A stretch of DNA of 64,000 nt from assembly GCA_963753725.1 (NCBI GenBank), contig CAVWDI010000006.1:186001-250000 (forward strand). The letters are read 5' to 3'. Within the stretch, counting starts at the first letter, position 1. Every line of letters begins with the position of its first letter. This DNA comes from CAVWDI01 sp963753725 (GTDB taxonomy: Bacteria > Chloroflexota > Anaerolineae > Anaerolineales > UBA4823). The notes under the pieces are model-generated. The model made no database searches and was not told the origin of the DNA. It saw only the letters and a list, made by a program, of their open reading frames with translations. Positions 47,301 to 56,032 of this stretch are shown in pieces. The position numbers and the translations under genes were made by a program.

Positions 47301-49744
47301 GAACTGATTACAATATAATCTGCTTCATCAAGGATGCGGATAAATCGACTGGCTTTTTCAGGGTTATCCTCCCAGTACATATTAAAATTCAGGTCCAGGG
47401 GGTAAATACCGCCAAACCCATCGAAACCATCAATACGCAATGGTAAACCGTCGTCCCATTCGCCTTCATTGGCTATTCCCGCACCTTGAAGTCCAATCGC
47501 TCCACCAGCTGAAGTCAACTGCAGATTCAAAATATGCCCTTCTCCTTGGATAAGGGGATAGGGGTCTTCGAGAACAAGCAGCAATCCACTACCGTCCGGG
47601 CTGGGCTGGACGTTAATATCAGATTCGAGGATGGTTAACTGTTCGCCGGGGGCGGTCATTGTTGAAACGAATGACAGCGGCATGCGGTATATCTCATCGC
47701 TTAAGTCCCCCGCTATGTGGATATATTCTAATGTGCCGAAATCTGTCGGGCTAAAATGGATGGTCAATGGTTTGTAAAAATCGATCGATGTACCCCCCAC
47801 GTTTATGGCTTGTTCCCGTATTTCATCATTCGATGATGCGTCTACTAGCTTCAGTCCCAGGTTTATTTCCCCGGGAAAAGTAATGACCGCGCTTTCACCA
47901 GGGATTTCCAACAGCAATTTATATCGTTTCCCGCTCTCGAGTTTCAGGGGTGAATCGAAAGTGTAGGTATAGCCATCCTTTTGTGTGCTCTCATCGGATG
48001 AAAAGCTGGAGTGGATGGAGGCGGTCGCTAATGTCCTGCTCAAATCGGAGGTATCCAGGATTGATAACCTCAGCGTCTTATTTTCATGATCCTCCAGATA
48101 ATTAATTACGTTCGGTAGATAGACTTCGGTCAGGAAGCCGTCCTCAGTCGGTTCGAAATCCCTGGAAAAGGGAAGTCCTGGTGTAATGGTTTGTTCATAA
48201 GGATAAGGTAACGGCAGGTTCTGGGTACCGTCCTCGGTTTTGATCCTGAGATTTACCGGACCGGGTATGTTCTCATAGATCCAGCGTGAGGCCTGGATGC
48301 GGGTAATCTGGCGGTTGTACATCCCCGAAAAAGCAAACGCATAGATGAAAGTAGCCGACAGGACGAGGATTCCAAGGATTACCGCCGCCGCTGTGGTCAC
48401 TTTGCCCCGGTTGTGACCCGCAGATTCCGCCTCTTGCGTATCATTTAGATTTTTTGATGATCTTTTGGCGCGCTCATATAGAGTAACGATAAACCACGCC
48501 GCTAGAATGGCTAATGTTGGGTAAATTGGCAGTTGGTAGCGCATGGATGGGTTGAGAGAAGCTGACTGCCAGATAAAATAAAGCGCGGTCCAACTCCAAA
48601 TCAGGATGTGCTTTTGCCACTCGAGCGTATGATCGAGCAGGCTTTTTAGAATCCGCCAACCAACCCAGAGGAAACCAGCCCAGGCGCTTATCCCCAGAGG
48701 TAAACCAAGCCCCCAGAGGGTCAGGTTCTTACCCGAGAACCAGATATAGCGGCGCGCCCACTGCATGGCGGGTGGAAAATCCACTTCCCCGCTGCTTTGG
48801 GCTCGAAGTTCTCGAATATTAGCGACCCACTGCGGGTTTAATTTTAAGCTGAATAGACCGGGTCCACTGAAAGCATAAGGTTGCAGAATGCGGAACGTGA
48901 CCAAACTGATCACAGCTGCTGCCGCCAGGTACCAGAACACCTGATAGGCATTACCTTTGCGCTCGTTAAACGGAAAACGTATCAGGCGCACGAGTAATGC
49001 CGCCGGCAGCATCAATGCCATCGGCGCGGCATTCAGCTTGGAAGCCACAGCCATACCCAACGCCAGACCAAATCCCAGGCTGGGTAAGAAGAGTGGGTGT
49101 GAAAAGAAATTTGATATGGATTTACGTACTGAGTTCATCCCGTTTTCGGAATCCTGGATGCTGTAAGATGTATCCCACGATCGGTTATCCGTGGCGATGC
49201 GAATCGCGAAATAAAATGCCAGGAATGTGAAGAAATTGATAAACGTATCCATCGTGAAAAAATGGGATTGTTGGATCTGCAGCACTGCCAACGCAGAAAA
49301 AGCTGCAGCCAGAATCGCAATTTTCCGGTTGTAGACACGCACAGCGATCAGATAAACGAGGATAACAGTCAATAAATCAACCAGCGCGGATAATGACCTG
49401 CCGACTTGAGTCATCTCCGCGAACCCGGAATGACCGTATACCCATTCCACGATATAGCGTGTGATGAACATCGGCAGCGTGCCGTAGACATAAAAACCAT
49501 GCCCGCGGTTGTGGGGATTGAGACTCGAATTTGTTGTGTCGAAGTATTCACTGACGCTTTCGACGGGGCTGATATCTGTGCCGACCCATACCAGGAAACG
49601 CTCATCAGGATGCAGGTATTGGTTCTCGCCCCAGAAAAGTCCGTTCACGCGTAGAAAGCCAGCTGCCAGTAATACCAGCACCAAAAGCAGGTCTACGATC
49701 TGAAACCGTTTCGCGTTTGAATGATCCTTATCCACCTGTTTCAT
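44351..49744 (-). CDS. Giant membrane protein: N-terminal GT-C glycosyltransferase plus C-terminal DUF2298
   Basis: The ATG at 49744 gives 1797 aa. Residues 1-480 resemble a GT39/PMT enzyme: NQYLHPDERFLVW (acidic loop near residue 42), about 11 helices and a YGTLPMFITRYIVEWVYG segment. Residues about 490-970 form a soluble beta-rich domain. Residues about 990-1600 match the DUF2298/YYY family, with GGYLHYYYYGFVLTG near 1130 and FPYFTALYGDPHAHLFALPI near 1300. The last 150 residues are soluble, with ITGLPGVVGWEWHQQQQ-like IYTGLPGVVGWEWHQQQQ. It overlaps the upstream glycosyltransferase by 17 bases. It likely transfers sugars outside the membrane; function of the YYY part is unknown. Confidence 0.85.
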   Translation of the reverse strand: MKQVDKDHSNAKRFQIVDLLLVLVLLAAGFLRVNGLFWGENQYLHPDERFLVWVGTDISPVESVSEYFDTTNSSLNPHNRGHGFYVYGTLPMFITRYIVEWVYGHSGFAEMTQVGRSLSALVDLLTVILVYLIAVRVYNRKIAILAAAFSALAVLQIQQSHFFTMDTFINFFTFLAFYFAIRIATDNRSWDTSYSIQDSENGMNSVRKSISNFFSHPLFLPSLGFGLALGMAVASKLNAAPMALMLPAALLVRLIRFPFNERKGNAYQVFWYLAAAAVISLVTFRILQPYAFSGPGLFSLKLNPQWVANIRELRAQSSGEVDFPPAMQWARRYIWFSGKNLTLWGLGLPLGISAWAGFLWVGWRILKSLLDHTLEWQKHILIWSWTALYFIWQSASLNPSMRYQLPIYPTLAILAAWFIVTLYERAKRSSKNLNDTQEAESAGHNRGKVTTAAAVILGILVLSATFIYAFAFSGMYNRQITRIQASRWIYENIPGPVNLRIKTEDGTQNLPLPYPYEQTITPGLPFSRDFEPTEDGFLTEVYLPNVINYLEDHENKTLRLSILDTSDLSRTLATASIHSSFSSDESTQKDGYTYTFDSPLKLESGKRYKLLLEIPGESAVITFPGEINLGLKLVDASSNDEIREQAINVGGTSIDFYKPLTIHFSPTDFGTLEYIHIAGDLSDEIYRMPLSFVSTMTAPGEQLTILESDINVQPSPDGSGLLLVLEDPYPLIQGEGHILNLQLTSAGGAIGLQGAGIANEGEWDDGLPLRIDGFDGFGGIYPLDLNFNMYWEDNPEKASRFIRILDEADYIVISSSRQWGSLPRMPERFPMVNRYYRQLIGCPEDRSIEWCYNVAGPGSFDGNLGFDLVQVFQSNPTIGPFSINDQFAEEAFTVYDHPKVFVFSKNEAFDIAQVRGILDTVDYSEVVRLPPMKYPPQATTLMLPDYRLSEQRQNGTWSEIFDPSALYNRYPILSVLIWYLAVSILGLVTYPLLRLVSSGLSDRAYPLARITGLLLLSYLVWLAGSVRIPFSRTTISFMLGFLFLLAILLAYRYRKELRVELRDNSRYFLMIELLTLAFFTAFLLVRIGNPDLWHPWKGGEKPMDFAYFNAVLKSTSFPPYDPWFAGGYLHYYYYGFVLTGVLVKWLGITPSVAYNLILPTIFSMIAMGAFSLAWNLYSSTQKRVQLPGDQSGQSLEEGQIQSGVVKPNPIWVGLAGAFGMVILGNLGTVRMIMVGYQKLAATGGILEDANLLTRGVWMLQGFMQSIKGASLPYGIGDWYWLPSRIIPAQGDIEPITEFPYFTALYGDPHAHLFALPIALLVLTLCLAFVLSGAKWKDRFSKIILFLVLGLAIGALRTTNTSDFYPYLILGAISVGYTFGRYSQWPQQISERYAVLEKLPTTIIRIIEAAAAVMLLILLTYLLYIPYTIWSDFGYGELDLWQGSNTPLYAYLTHWGLFLFAIISWMIWESIHWMASTPVSSLRKLDPYKTLIISTIFVLAAAIIGLSFMGVQIAWFVLPLAAWAGILLLRPDISDSKRFVLFLIGTGLVLTLAVEVLVVVGDIGRMNTVFKFYLQVWTMFAVSAAAAFGWTLLSIVNWRPAWQRVWQIGMVVLVFGTALYPIMATTAKVKDRIAPDAPHTLDGMTYMNYATYGEVWGEMDLSQDYKAIRWLLENAPASPVIVEANLRNLYRWGSRFSIYTGLPGVVGWEWHQQQQRTSVPGSWISDRIAEVDGFYNTTDLEQAMFFLKKYDVRYIILGQQERGHYPGLGLEKFEAAEGILWDKVYRDGDTVIYEVIEG

Positions 49745-51914
49745 TCCCGGGAACAAAATAGATTAAAAAGTCTTTCGCTTGTAAGGCTGCGTTATAGCGT
49801 TGGAACCAACCATCTTCATAAAACTGCGGGAGTGTATCGATAGATGTTTTATCCTCCGGGTGGACAATAAAAAGTTTTGGGGCTGGTACTTCAAGTGTGT
49901 CTTCAATAACATCGCTGAACAGTGCAAAATCGACGAGTGGATAGCCAGCGTTTATAGAGACCAGTCTTGTATCCGCCCAATGCGGGTATCCCATCACCCA
50001 GGCGCTGCCTGGATCGCCTCCGGTATCCACAAATCCGTGGATTACTTCTCCCATTTCGCTGGTATTCTGGGCAGAGTGCTGGTACTGCTCGTAATATTTG
50101 TTGAATACTAGATCGTAGTTCAAGATCGCTGACAAAACAAATAATACTGTAAAAATACTCCATGCCAGGCGCGGGCCCCATGGGTGTGACAAACGTTCTT
50201 CCAGCCCCTTCATCAGACTATCGAAAGCCAAACCAATGAATAAAAAGGCGGGGACAGCCGCGCCTCCGGTGCGGTACAGGTTTGGATTTTCTCCTGGATA
50301 GGCCAGGGAAAGGATTGATGGCAGCAATAATATGGGGATGGACAGCAGCAAAAAGATGTCCAACCAGCGTCGTTTATAGATATATCGGAGCAGGACAAGG
50401 GTGGCACCGATATAGAAAAATGCGCCGGAAACGACACTTAGCGCTGGATAATCGGGGATCGAGGTGACCCAAACAACGCCCGCCGACCATGAAAACATAC
50501 TCAGGGCATCGATGGAATTCGCGGCGAATGTTGAAAGCAGCTGGGTTGGCGGGATGGCGCCTGATGTACCAAGCCGGCTGAACATACGTCCCGCATATCC
50601 TGCTGGATCTTGAATGCTGTAGCGGAGTAAAGGTAAATAAACCACCAGCGCAATCAAGAATAGTAATCCGGATTGTAACAGTACCTGCCGGCGGTAACCC
50701 CGTGATTTTTTATGGACCAGGAAAAGGAATATGGCAACAATGAGGAGGAGGGGCAAAATCCTGTTGGCGCTGTACCCATACATTCCTAATCCTAGCGCTA
50801 ATCCGCATAACATAAAGTAATTACGGTTAGAGGAGTTTAGACCTTTGATCAGGAAGTATAACGTCCCGGCAGTGAACAGCACGTAGAAGGGTAAGCGCAT
50901 ACCTGCTCGTGAAACGACGTTTAGCCAATAGGCCGTCCCAGCAAAAACAAATGTGATGTAACCCGTTCGTCGCCCGCCGATTTCTTTTCCCAACAGGTAA
51001 AAGAATGGCAGCGATAGCAGCCCGATCAGCACAGTGCTGATCTTCAGCGTCAGGAAGTTTATCCCGGTGTTGAAGAAAAGGAGCAGACTTGATATCAAGT
51101 AGAATTGCAGAGCTTCTCTGCCGCCGTTGCGGGGGAAAAAGATGTGGGTTTTACCGTTTAAAATATCAAAAACATCCAGATATTTTTCTGCATGATCACT
51201 GACCATTTCCGGCGGCAGCACAGAAAGGTCCTTCACCCGGAATAAAACCACCAGTACTGTAGAAACAAAAATCAGGATAAACCAGCCAGAAATCGAAAAC
51301 TGCCATTCCCTGCGCTTGATGCTGGATATAAAATTGGTAACAGTATTTTGTTTGGATGGACTCTTCATCCAACATGCTCTGAATAAAAAGACCAGGCTGA
51401 GAAACAGGAATGTCAGGTTTATCAGGGAAAAGCGATTACCCACGGATGTGAAAAATGTTAGCAGGGCAAACAGGATACCAATTCCAAAAGACGTAATATC
51501 AATTTTCAAAGGATCCTTTGTAAGCAAGATTTTCGGTGCAGGCGCGGACCTCCACTCCCCACATAAAAATGCCCAAACCACAAAGCTGGCCGAAATCAGC
51601 AAAAGGATGATTCCTATCAATGGTGCTCGTTGGGACGGCGCCAATACCCATTGGGCGGTCATTGCTAACAGAAAGCTAATTCCCATCCTCCAGGGGATCG
51701 AAACCGCTGCAGCACCTTCCTCTTGTACTGGTTCAACTTGAGTCGTTTCAAGGGCTGGCTGGGAGATTTCAGTTATAGATTCATCTTGAACGGCCAGCTG
51801 CGGCATATCGTCAGCGATATCCTCAGCCGGCTCAATTTCCGGGATATTTATGGATGATTTCTTCCAGGGCGTCAAAAGGGATTTGACGTAATCCAAAACG
51901 GTTGGTTCTTGCAT
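49728..51914 (-). CDS. Membrane glycosyltransferase (GT39-like)
   Basis: The protein starts at the ATG at 51914, four bases from the preceding stop, giving 728 aa; a longer form from 51986 would overlap the FkbM gene. It has an acidic cytoplasmic N-terminus of about 80 residues, then about 12 helices. The segment LSVLPPEMVSDHAEKYLDV near residue 238 is the GT-C type acidic loop region, followed by NGGREALQFYLISSLLLFF. A soluble tail with FVDTGGDPGSAWVMGYPHWA occupies the last 130 residues. It is a polyprenyl-phosphate sugar transferase by fold. It is operonic with the giant protein. Confidence 0.82.
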   Translation of the reverse strand: MQEPTVLDYVKSLLTPWKKSSINIPEIEPAEDIADDMPQLAVQDESITEISQPALETTQVEPVQEEGAAAVSIPWRMGISFLLAMTAQWVLAPSQRAPLIGIILLLISASFVVWAFLCGEWRSAPAPKILLTKDPLKIDITSFGIGILFALLTFFTSVGNRFSLINLTFLFLSLVFLFRACWMKSPSKQNTVTNFISSIKRREWQFSISGWFILIFVSTVLVVLFRVKDLSVLPPEMVSDHAEKYLDVFDILNGKTHIFFPRNGGREALQFYLISSLLLFFNTGINFLTLKISTVLIGLLSLPFFYLLGKEIGGRRTGYITFVFAGTAYWLNVVSRAGMRLPFYVLFTAGTLYFLIKGLNSSNRNYFMLCGLALGLGMYGYSANRILPLLLIVAIFLFLVHKKSRGYRRQVLLQSGLLFLIALVVYLPLLRYSIQDPAGYAGRMFSRLGTSGAIPPTQLLSTFAANSIDALSMFSWSAGVVWVTSIPDYPALSVVSGAFFYIGATLVLLRYIYKRRWLDIFLLLSIPILLLPSILSLAYPGENPNLYRTGGAAVPAFLFIGLAFDSLMKGLEERLSHPWGPRLAWSIFTVLFVLSAILNYDLVFNKYYEQYQHSAQNTSEMGEVIHGFVDTGGDPGSAWVMGYPHWADTRLVSINAGYPLVDFALFSDVIEDTLEVPAPKLFIVHPEDKTSIDTLPQFYEDGWFQRYNAALQAKDFLIYFVPGNETGG

Positions 51915-51915
51915 A

Positions 51916-52713
51916 TTATCGTTCAGCAAATAAATATCCGATGTGTGAATGAACGTAGTTAGGGTAAGTCTGCACGCGGAAGCCACCTTCTGTTAAGAAA
52001 AGTTCCAGGTCTTTATGGGTGAATCCAGCCTCTTTATCGTGATATTCCAAAATGATATGTTCAATACGGTTGAGGATGTTACTTGGAGTGTTGAACAGGA
52101 TCGGGTATTCAGCGCCCTCGCTGTCAATTTTTAATAGATTGCATTGCGCTGTGCCGGTACGTTCAAAGACATTTTCTAATGACAAACAGGGTACCACCAG
52201 ATCATCCTCGGATGAATTGGCTCCATTTAAAGAGCGGCTCCTATACTGTCCCGGCTCCATTTGATCGGTATCCATCACCAGGCTCTGGGTGCTTGACCAG
52301 ACTGCATATGGGAAAGCGTTTACGTTGCTAATGTTATTGATCAATATATTCTCCCGCAGCAAGTTATAAGAATCAGGTGTGGGTTCAAATGCGTGGACTG
52401 TATTACCAGGGAAATTAGCTGCAGCAAATATTGAAAAATCGCCTATACCACTTCCGATGTCAATGATAGACCAGCCATCGCTGATCGGAGCACCAAATTT
52501 TTCGTAAAACCGGTCGATAAAAGTCTCTTTTATTGTCCAGATGTCCATTGCCCCGCGCGTTTTGAATAAAATCCCACTCCTTACCAATTCAATAACCAAT
52601 TCTTCTGGATGGGGAAGATGCAAGAATACGCGCAGAATATTTGAGCGAGGTTTGAACTCAAATAAGAGGTTCCATATGGATTGTAAATAATATAGATATT
52701 TCTCACGCGGCAT
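51916..52713 (-). CDS. FkbM family methyltransferase
   Basis: The 265-aa protein has the FkbM Rossmann fold: WSIIDIGSGIGDFSIFAA near residue 80, HAFEPTPDSYNLLREN near 108 and CNLLKIDSEGAEYPILFN near 190. FkbM enzymes methylate sugar or polyketide hydroxyls with S-adenosylmethionine, and in such clusters usually modify glycans. It ends at the start of the GT39-like gene, so translation is coupled. The acceptor is unknown. Confidence 0.9.
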   Translation of the reverse strand: MPREKYLYYLQSIWNLLFEFKPRSNILRVFLHLPHPEELVIELVRSGILFKTRGAMDIWTIKETFIDRFYEKFGAPISDGWSIIDIGSGIGDFSIFAAANFPGNTVHAFEPTPDSYNLLRENILINNISNVNAFPYAVWSSTQSLVMDTDQMEPGQYRSRSLNGANSSEDDLVVPCLSLENVFERTGTAQCNLLKIDSEGAEYPILFNTPSNILNRIEHIILEYHDKEAGFTHKDLELFLTEGGFRVQTYPNYVHSHIGYLFAER

Positions 52714-52848
52714 AAAAATTGACCAAAGGTAAATAGATTAAACGAGACTATTCTACTAAATAATTTTACTGGAATGTGTGAGAGACCAGGTCAATTTTTA
52801 CATGGACGGATTAATCGCGGTTTAAGCCGATATTATAGAGCTATGAGA

Positions 52849-53685
52849 TCAATAACGCTGCGCGATATAAAAAGTGCACACTCCGTTATCACATCTGGGA
52901 TCTTCGTCATAATATTTTTTGGTCAGATTGTAAGGGAGCGCAAGATTCCAGCGGGTGGGTACCAGGATCCATTTCCCAGTGATCTTTTGACTTACCAGAG
53001 AAGGCAGCCCAAAATAATGTCCGAGTTCGGTTACCCGCTGCGCACCCGGCGAGTAGTAATGCCACCATCTTTGGATTTCAAAACCAGCATCCTCCAGCCG
53101 ATCACTCCAAACCTGGGGAGGGTCCAGATGAATGTGCCTGGCGATACGGTCAAAAAAATTGCGGTAGTTATCTCCCAAGCTGGATAAACCATATTTGTCG
53201 AGGTTTTTGGCGACTGTCAGATTTGGATTAAAATTATTGTTTGGAACACAAAAATAGAATGGCGCTCTGGGCTTCAGGACTCGGGCGGTTTCCGATAAAA
53301 CTTCTTCTATATTGGGGATATGTTCCAGGACGGAATTGCTGATGGCGCTTCCAAAGTAATTATCCGGAAAGGGCATACCTCCACCATCGGACTGAACCAG
53401 GAAGCGGTAGCTGCCTCTGCCGGCTGCTTTCCGGAGGGGTGTGTGCCATGGATCCAACCCGAAATCTAACGGCTCATCGAATGCCGCTGCAGCGAAATGC
53501 CCGTCACCACAGCCCACATCGAGGATAGGCGCAGGAAGTTTTATGTCCTGGTAAAACCTGGCTTCCACCGCGCGCAGCAAAGCACGGAAGTACGGCAGTT
53601 CCCGGATATGCAGCCAGAGGAAATCCTTTTGAATTTGCGACTGCTTATTATCGGATGCGTTATGGTTGTCAGCGGAGGTAGGCAT
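52849..53685 (-). CDS. Class I SAM-dependent methyltransferase (Methyltransf_11 type)
   Basis: The 278-aa protein has the SAM fold: PAPILDVGCGDGHFAAAAF near residue 54, GLDPWHTPLRKA, MPFPDNYFGSAISNSVLEHI near 103 and EVLSETARVLKPRAPFYFCV near 131. It sits in the glycan block, 4 bases from the GT4 gene, so it probably methylates a glycan or lipid intermediate. The acceptor is not evident. There is a 135-bp gap before the FkbM gene in which nothing was recognised. Confidence 0.88.
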   Translation of the reverse strand: MPTSADNHNASDNKQSQIQKDFLWLHIRELPYFRALLRAVEARFYQDIKLPAPILDVGCGDGHFAAAAFDEPLDFGLDPWHTPLRKAAGRGSYRFLVQSDGGGMPFPDNYFGSAISNSVLEHIPNIEEVLSETARVLKPRAPFYFCVPNNNFNPNLTVAKNLDKYGLSSLGDNYRNFFDRIARHIHLDPPQVWSDRLEDAGFEIQRWWHYYSPGAQRVTELGHYFGLPSLVSQKITGKWILVPTRWNLALPYNLTKKYYDEDPRCDNGVCTFYIAQRY

Positions 53686-53689
53686 AAAT

Positions 53690-54838
53690 TTAATTGATCA
53701 ATTCAAAGAAAATCTCTTCATAGGTGTTCGCTACAAAATCAGGCATTGAACGAAGCAGTAAATCATCCGGCTCTCCATAATAATCCGCGGGATTATTTAA
53801 TATTTCAATTAATGCCTTTGATAATTTGTCGACATCAGCCGGCGGCACCAGTATACCCATGCCCGTCTTTTTTACCGGGACGCGCACACCGGGTAAATCC
53901 GAGGAGATTACCGGCGTGCCGCAAGCCATTGATTCGACCTGCACCAGTCCATACGATTCAGTACTGTTAAGACTGGGAAGCACAATCACATCTGATAGAT
54001 GGAAAAATGATGCCATTTCATCCGGCGAAAGGATACCGAGAAAAGACCAGTGCTCTCCCAGACCATCAATTATCGGAGCAAGTTTGGCGGCATAATTCTC
54101 CTCACCAAGGATGTTCTGGTACGGTCCAACGAAAAGAACGCGTACATCAGGGATCGCTTTTATTACCAGCGGCAATGCGCCCGCTAAATATTCAACCCCC
54201 TTTTCGGCTGCCAGCCTGGCCGCCATGCCGATATTTTTTTGATCCGGACGGATATGATATTTCTTTCGAAATGATTCTATCTGGGTTTGATCCGCTTCGG
54301 AAACGGTTACCGGAGGCAGTACCGGCCGGATTTTATCCAGGTATCTATCAAGAAATTTTGAGTTATCGGCATAGTCCTGGGTGTTGACAATAATGATATT
54401 GGCTGATGAAGCCGTAATATGATTTGCTATATTTGATGCATAGTTAGCAATGCGGTGGATTAGACCTTTGGGTAATCGTAAATCACAATGATAAGTTAAT
54501 ACCACCGGTTTACCTAAAAAACGAGCTATCAGCGCGATAAAAGCAGCATCGAGTTGGGGCACATGCAGGTGTACGATATCCGATCCGCGCAGCAGTTTCC
54601 AGGCCCAATATGGCATTGAGGGCATAATCGTCCCTTTGCTGATGTGCAGCCATACATTTGGTCTTACGATCTCAACGCCGTCCATTATTTCTTGCGATGG
54701 TAAGTCCTTGTTGTAGCGTGATGTAAGTACGGTTACGTTGTGGCCTCTTGCAGCCAGGGCGCGCGCTTCCCTTTCAGCATACAGAGTTAGTCCAGAATAA
54801 TGCGGACGGTAATAGGTCAATGCGATTAAAATTTTCAT
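53690..54838 (-). CDS. Glycosyltransferase family 4
   Basis: This 382-aa protein has the GT-B/GT4 signature: an N-terminal Rossmann half with YYRPHYSGLTLYAEREARAL near residue 10, then PDQKNIGMAARLAAEKGVEY near 198 and the C-terminal donor site VLPSLNSTESYGLVQVESMA near 286, where E-x7-E residues contact the nucleotide sugar. It is cytosolic and adds a hexose from a nucleotide sugar to a lipid-linked or similar acceptor. It lies 15 bases downstream of the UPF0104-like gene. Confidence 0.92.
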   Translation of the reverse strand: MKILIALTYYRPHYSGLTLYAEREARALAARGHNVTVLTSRYNKDLPSQEIMDGVEIVRPNVWLHISKGTIMPSMPYWAWKLLRGSDIVHLHVPQLDAAFIALIARFLGKPVVLTYHCDLRLPKGLIHRIANYASNIANHITASSANIIIVNTQDYADNSKFLDRYLDKIRPVLPPVTVSEADQTQIESFRKKYHIRPDQKNIGMAARLAAEKGVEYLAGALPLVIKAIPDVRVLFVGPYQNILGEENYAAKLAPIIDGLGEHWSFLGILSPDEMASFFHLSDVIVLPSLNSTESYGLVQVESMACGTPVISSDLPGVRVPVKKTGMGILVPPADVDKLSKALIEILNNPADYYGEPDDLLLRSMPDFVANTYEEIFFELIN

Positions 54839-54853
54839 TGTTGATGAATTAGT

Positions 54854-55894
54854 TTAAGCAGCATCTTTTAGGGAAATCCCCCGGATCCGGTAGTATATAC
54901 CGGTTATAGTTTCACCATCTCTTGCGAATCCATAAGCCCCCAGTACTCCGGTGATCAGATAGTTAAAAATGTGAGCGGTTATCGCATATGCGAGCGCTGT
55001 CGAAGGATCGAGTTGTAGGAGCGTTAGAGCAGCGACGGTAGTTAGCTCGAAAACACCTACCGCGCCGGGCGAGGAGGGTAAAGCTATTCCTAGGGCTGCT
55101 ACACTGAGACTGAATCCAGCCCAAAGTAATTTTGCTTCTGGGAAAAATGCCAGCATCAGGCAGTAATACTGGATCACAGCTACACCCCAATTTAAGATGA
55201 ATAAGAGTAGGGAGCGGGCGAATTGACCTGTATCCGTAAGAACTGTTAAACCGTTGAAAAAGAGCGGCAGCTGCGTTTGTCCTAGTCTATTTATGGTTGG
55301 CCAGCGAATGGTCCATTTTTCAAATAGGGCCAATATCAGTTCATTATTACGTGCGATCAGGTAAAAAATCATCAGACCTATGATGACCAGCAGGATGGCG
55401 GCTGCTGCAGCCGGAAAGGCCCAATTCCCGCCTACCACAAATGGCAAGGTGATCAGTAACAATCCTGCTGCCAGGGCAACATCCAGGGCACGTTCGATCA
55501 ATATGGTCGAAAACACTCCCCAAAAACTGAGTTTGGATTTTTCAGATAACAAAAAAGAACGACCAATTTCACCCAGGCGGAACGGAAGGATATTATTTAA
55601 GAGATATCCTTCGTTGACCGTGAAAAAAACCTGCCAGAAAGCTGCTTGACCCTGTAATAGTGAGCGCCAGGCGAAAGTCCGCACAAACACCCACAACACT
55701 GCTAATAATCCTGCCAGAAGGATGAAACGATAATCCGCAAAGCGCAGGGCGTTGATAAACTGTTGAAAATCTACCACATAAAAAATAACTGCCAGAGATA
55801 ATGCAGAAATGATCAAACCAGGAAGTATTCTTTTCAAGTTTTGCCCTGAAGGATCAGATGAATGCTCGTGGTTATTGTCTATTTCGGATTTCAT
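54854..55894 (-). CDS. UPF0104/lysylphosphatidylglycerol-synthase-like membrane protein
   Basis: The ATG at 55894 gives 346 aa with 7-8 helices; a TTG at 55915 is in frame but less likely. The family features NILPFRLGEIGRSFLL near residue 105, TILIERALDVALAAGLLL and SSPGAVGVFELTTVAALTLLQ near 280 are present. This is the AglD/UPF0104 type, which in several systems handles polyprenyl-phosphate sugars or lipid flipping. No lysyltransferase domain is seen, so it is not MprF. It lies between the GT4 gene and tlyA. Confidence 0.85.
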   Translation of the reverse strand: MKSEIDNNHEHSSDPSGQNLKRILPGLIISALSLAVIFYVVDFQQFINALRFADYRFILLAGLLAVLWVFVRTFAWRSLLQGQAAFWQVFFTVNEGYLLNNILPFRLGEIGRSFLLSEKSKLSFWGVFSTILIERALDVALAAGLLLITLPFVVGGNWAFPAAAAAILLVIIGLMIFYLIARNNELILALFEKWTIRWPTINRLGQTQLPLFFNGLTVLTDTGQFARSLLLFILNWGVAVIQYYCLMLAFFPEAKLLWAGFSLSVAALGIALPSSPGAVGVFELTTVAALTLLQLDPSTALAYAITAHIFNYLITGVLGAYGFARDGETITGIYYRIRGISLKDAA

Positions 55895-56032
55895 GAAACG
55901 CCTAATAAGGTTCAAATCTGGTTCAATATAAATAGCGGATCAGTACAGGAACTCACAAACCCGGTGAAGTATACTAGATTTTGGCCTGCTTCTTTTTGAT
56001 AAAGTTTTTATAAAATCCGCATTGAAAGCAGC

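Noticed and set aside
52774..53187. 137-aa + strand ORF
   Set aside because: It is a shadow of the methyltransferase on the minus strand, which has a clear SAM-binding motif.
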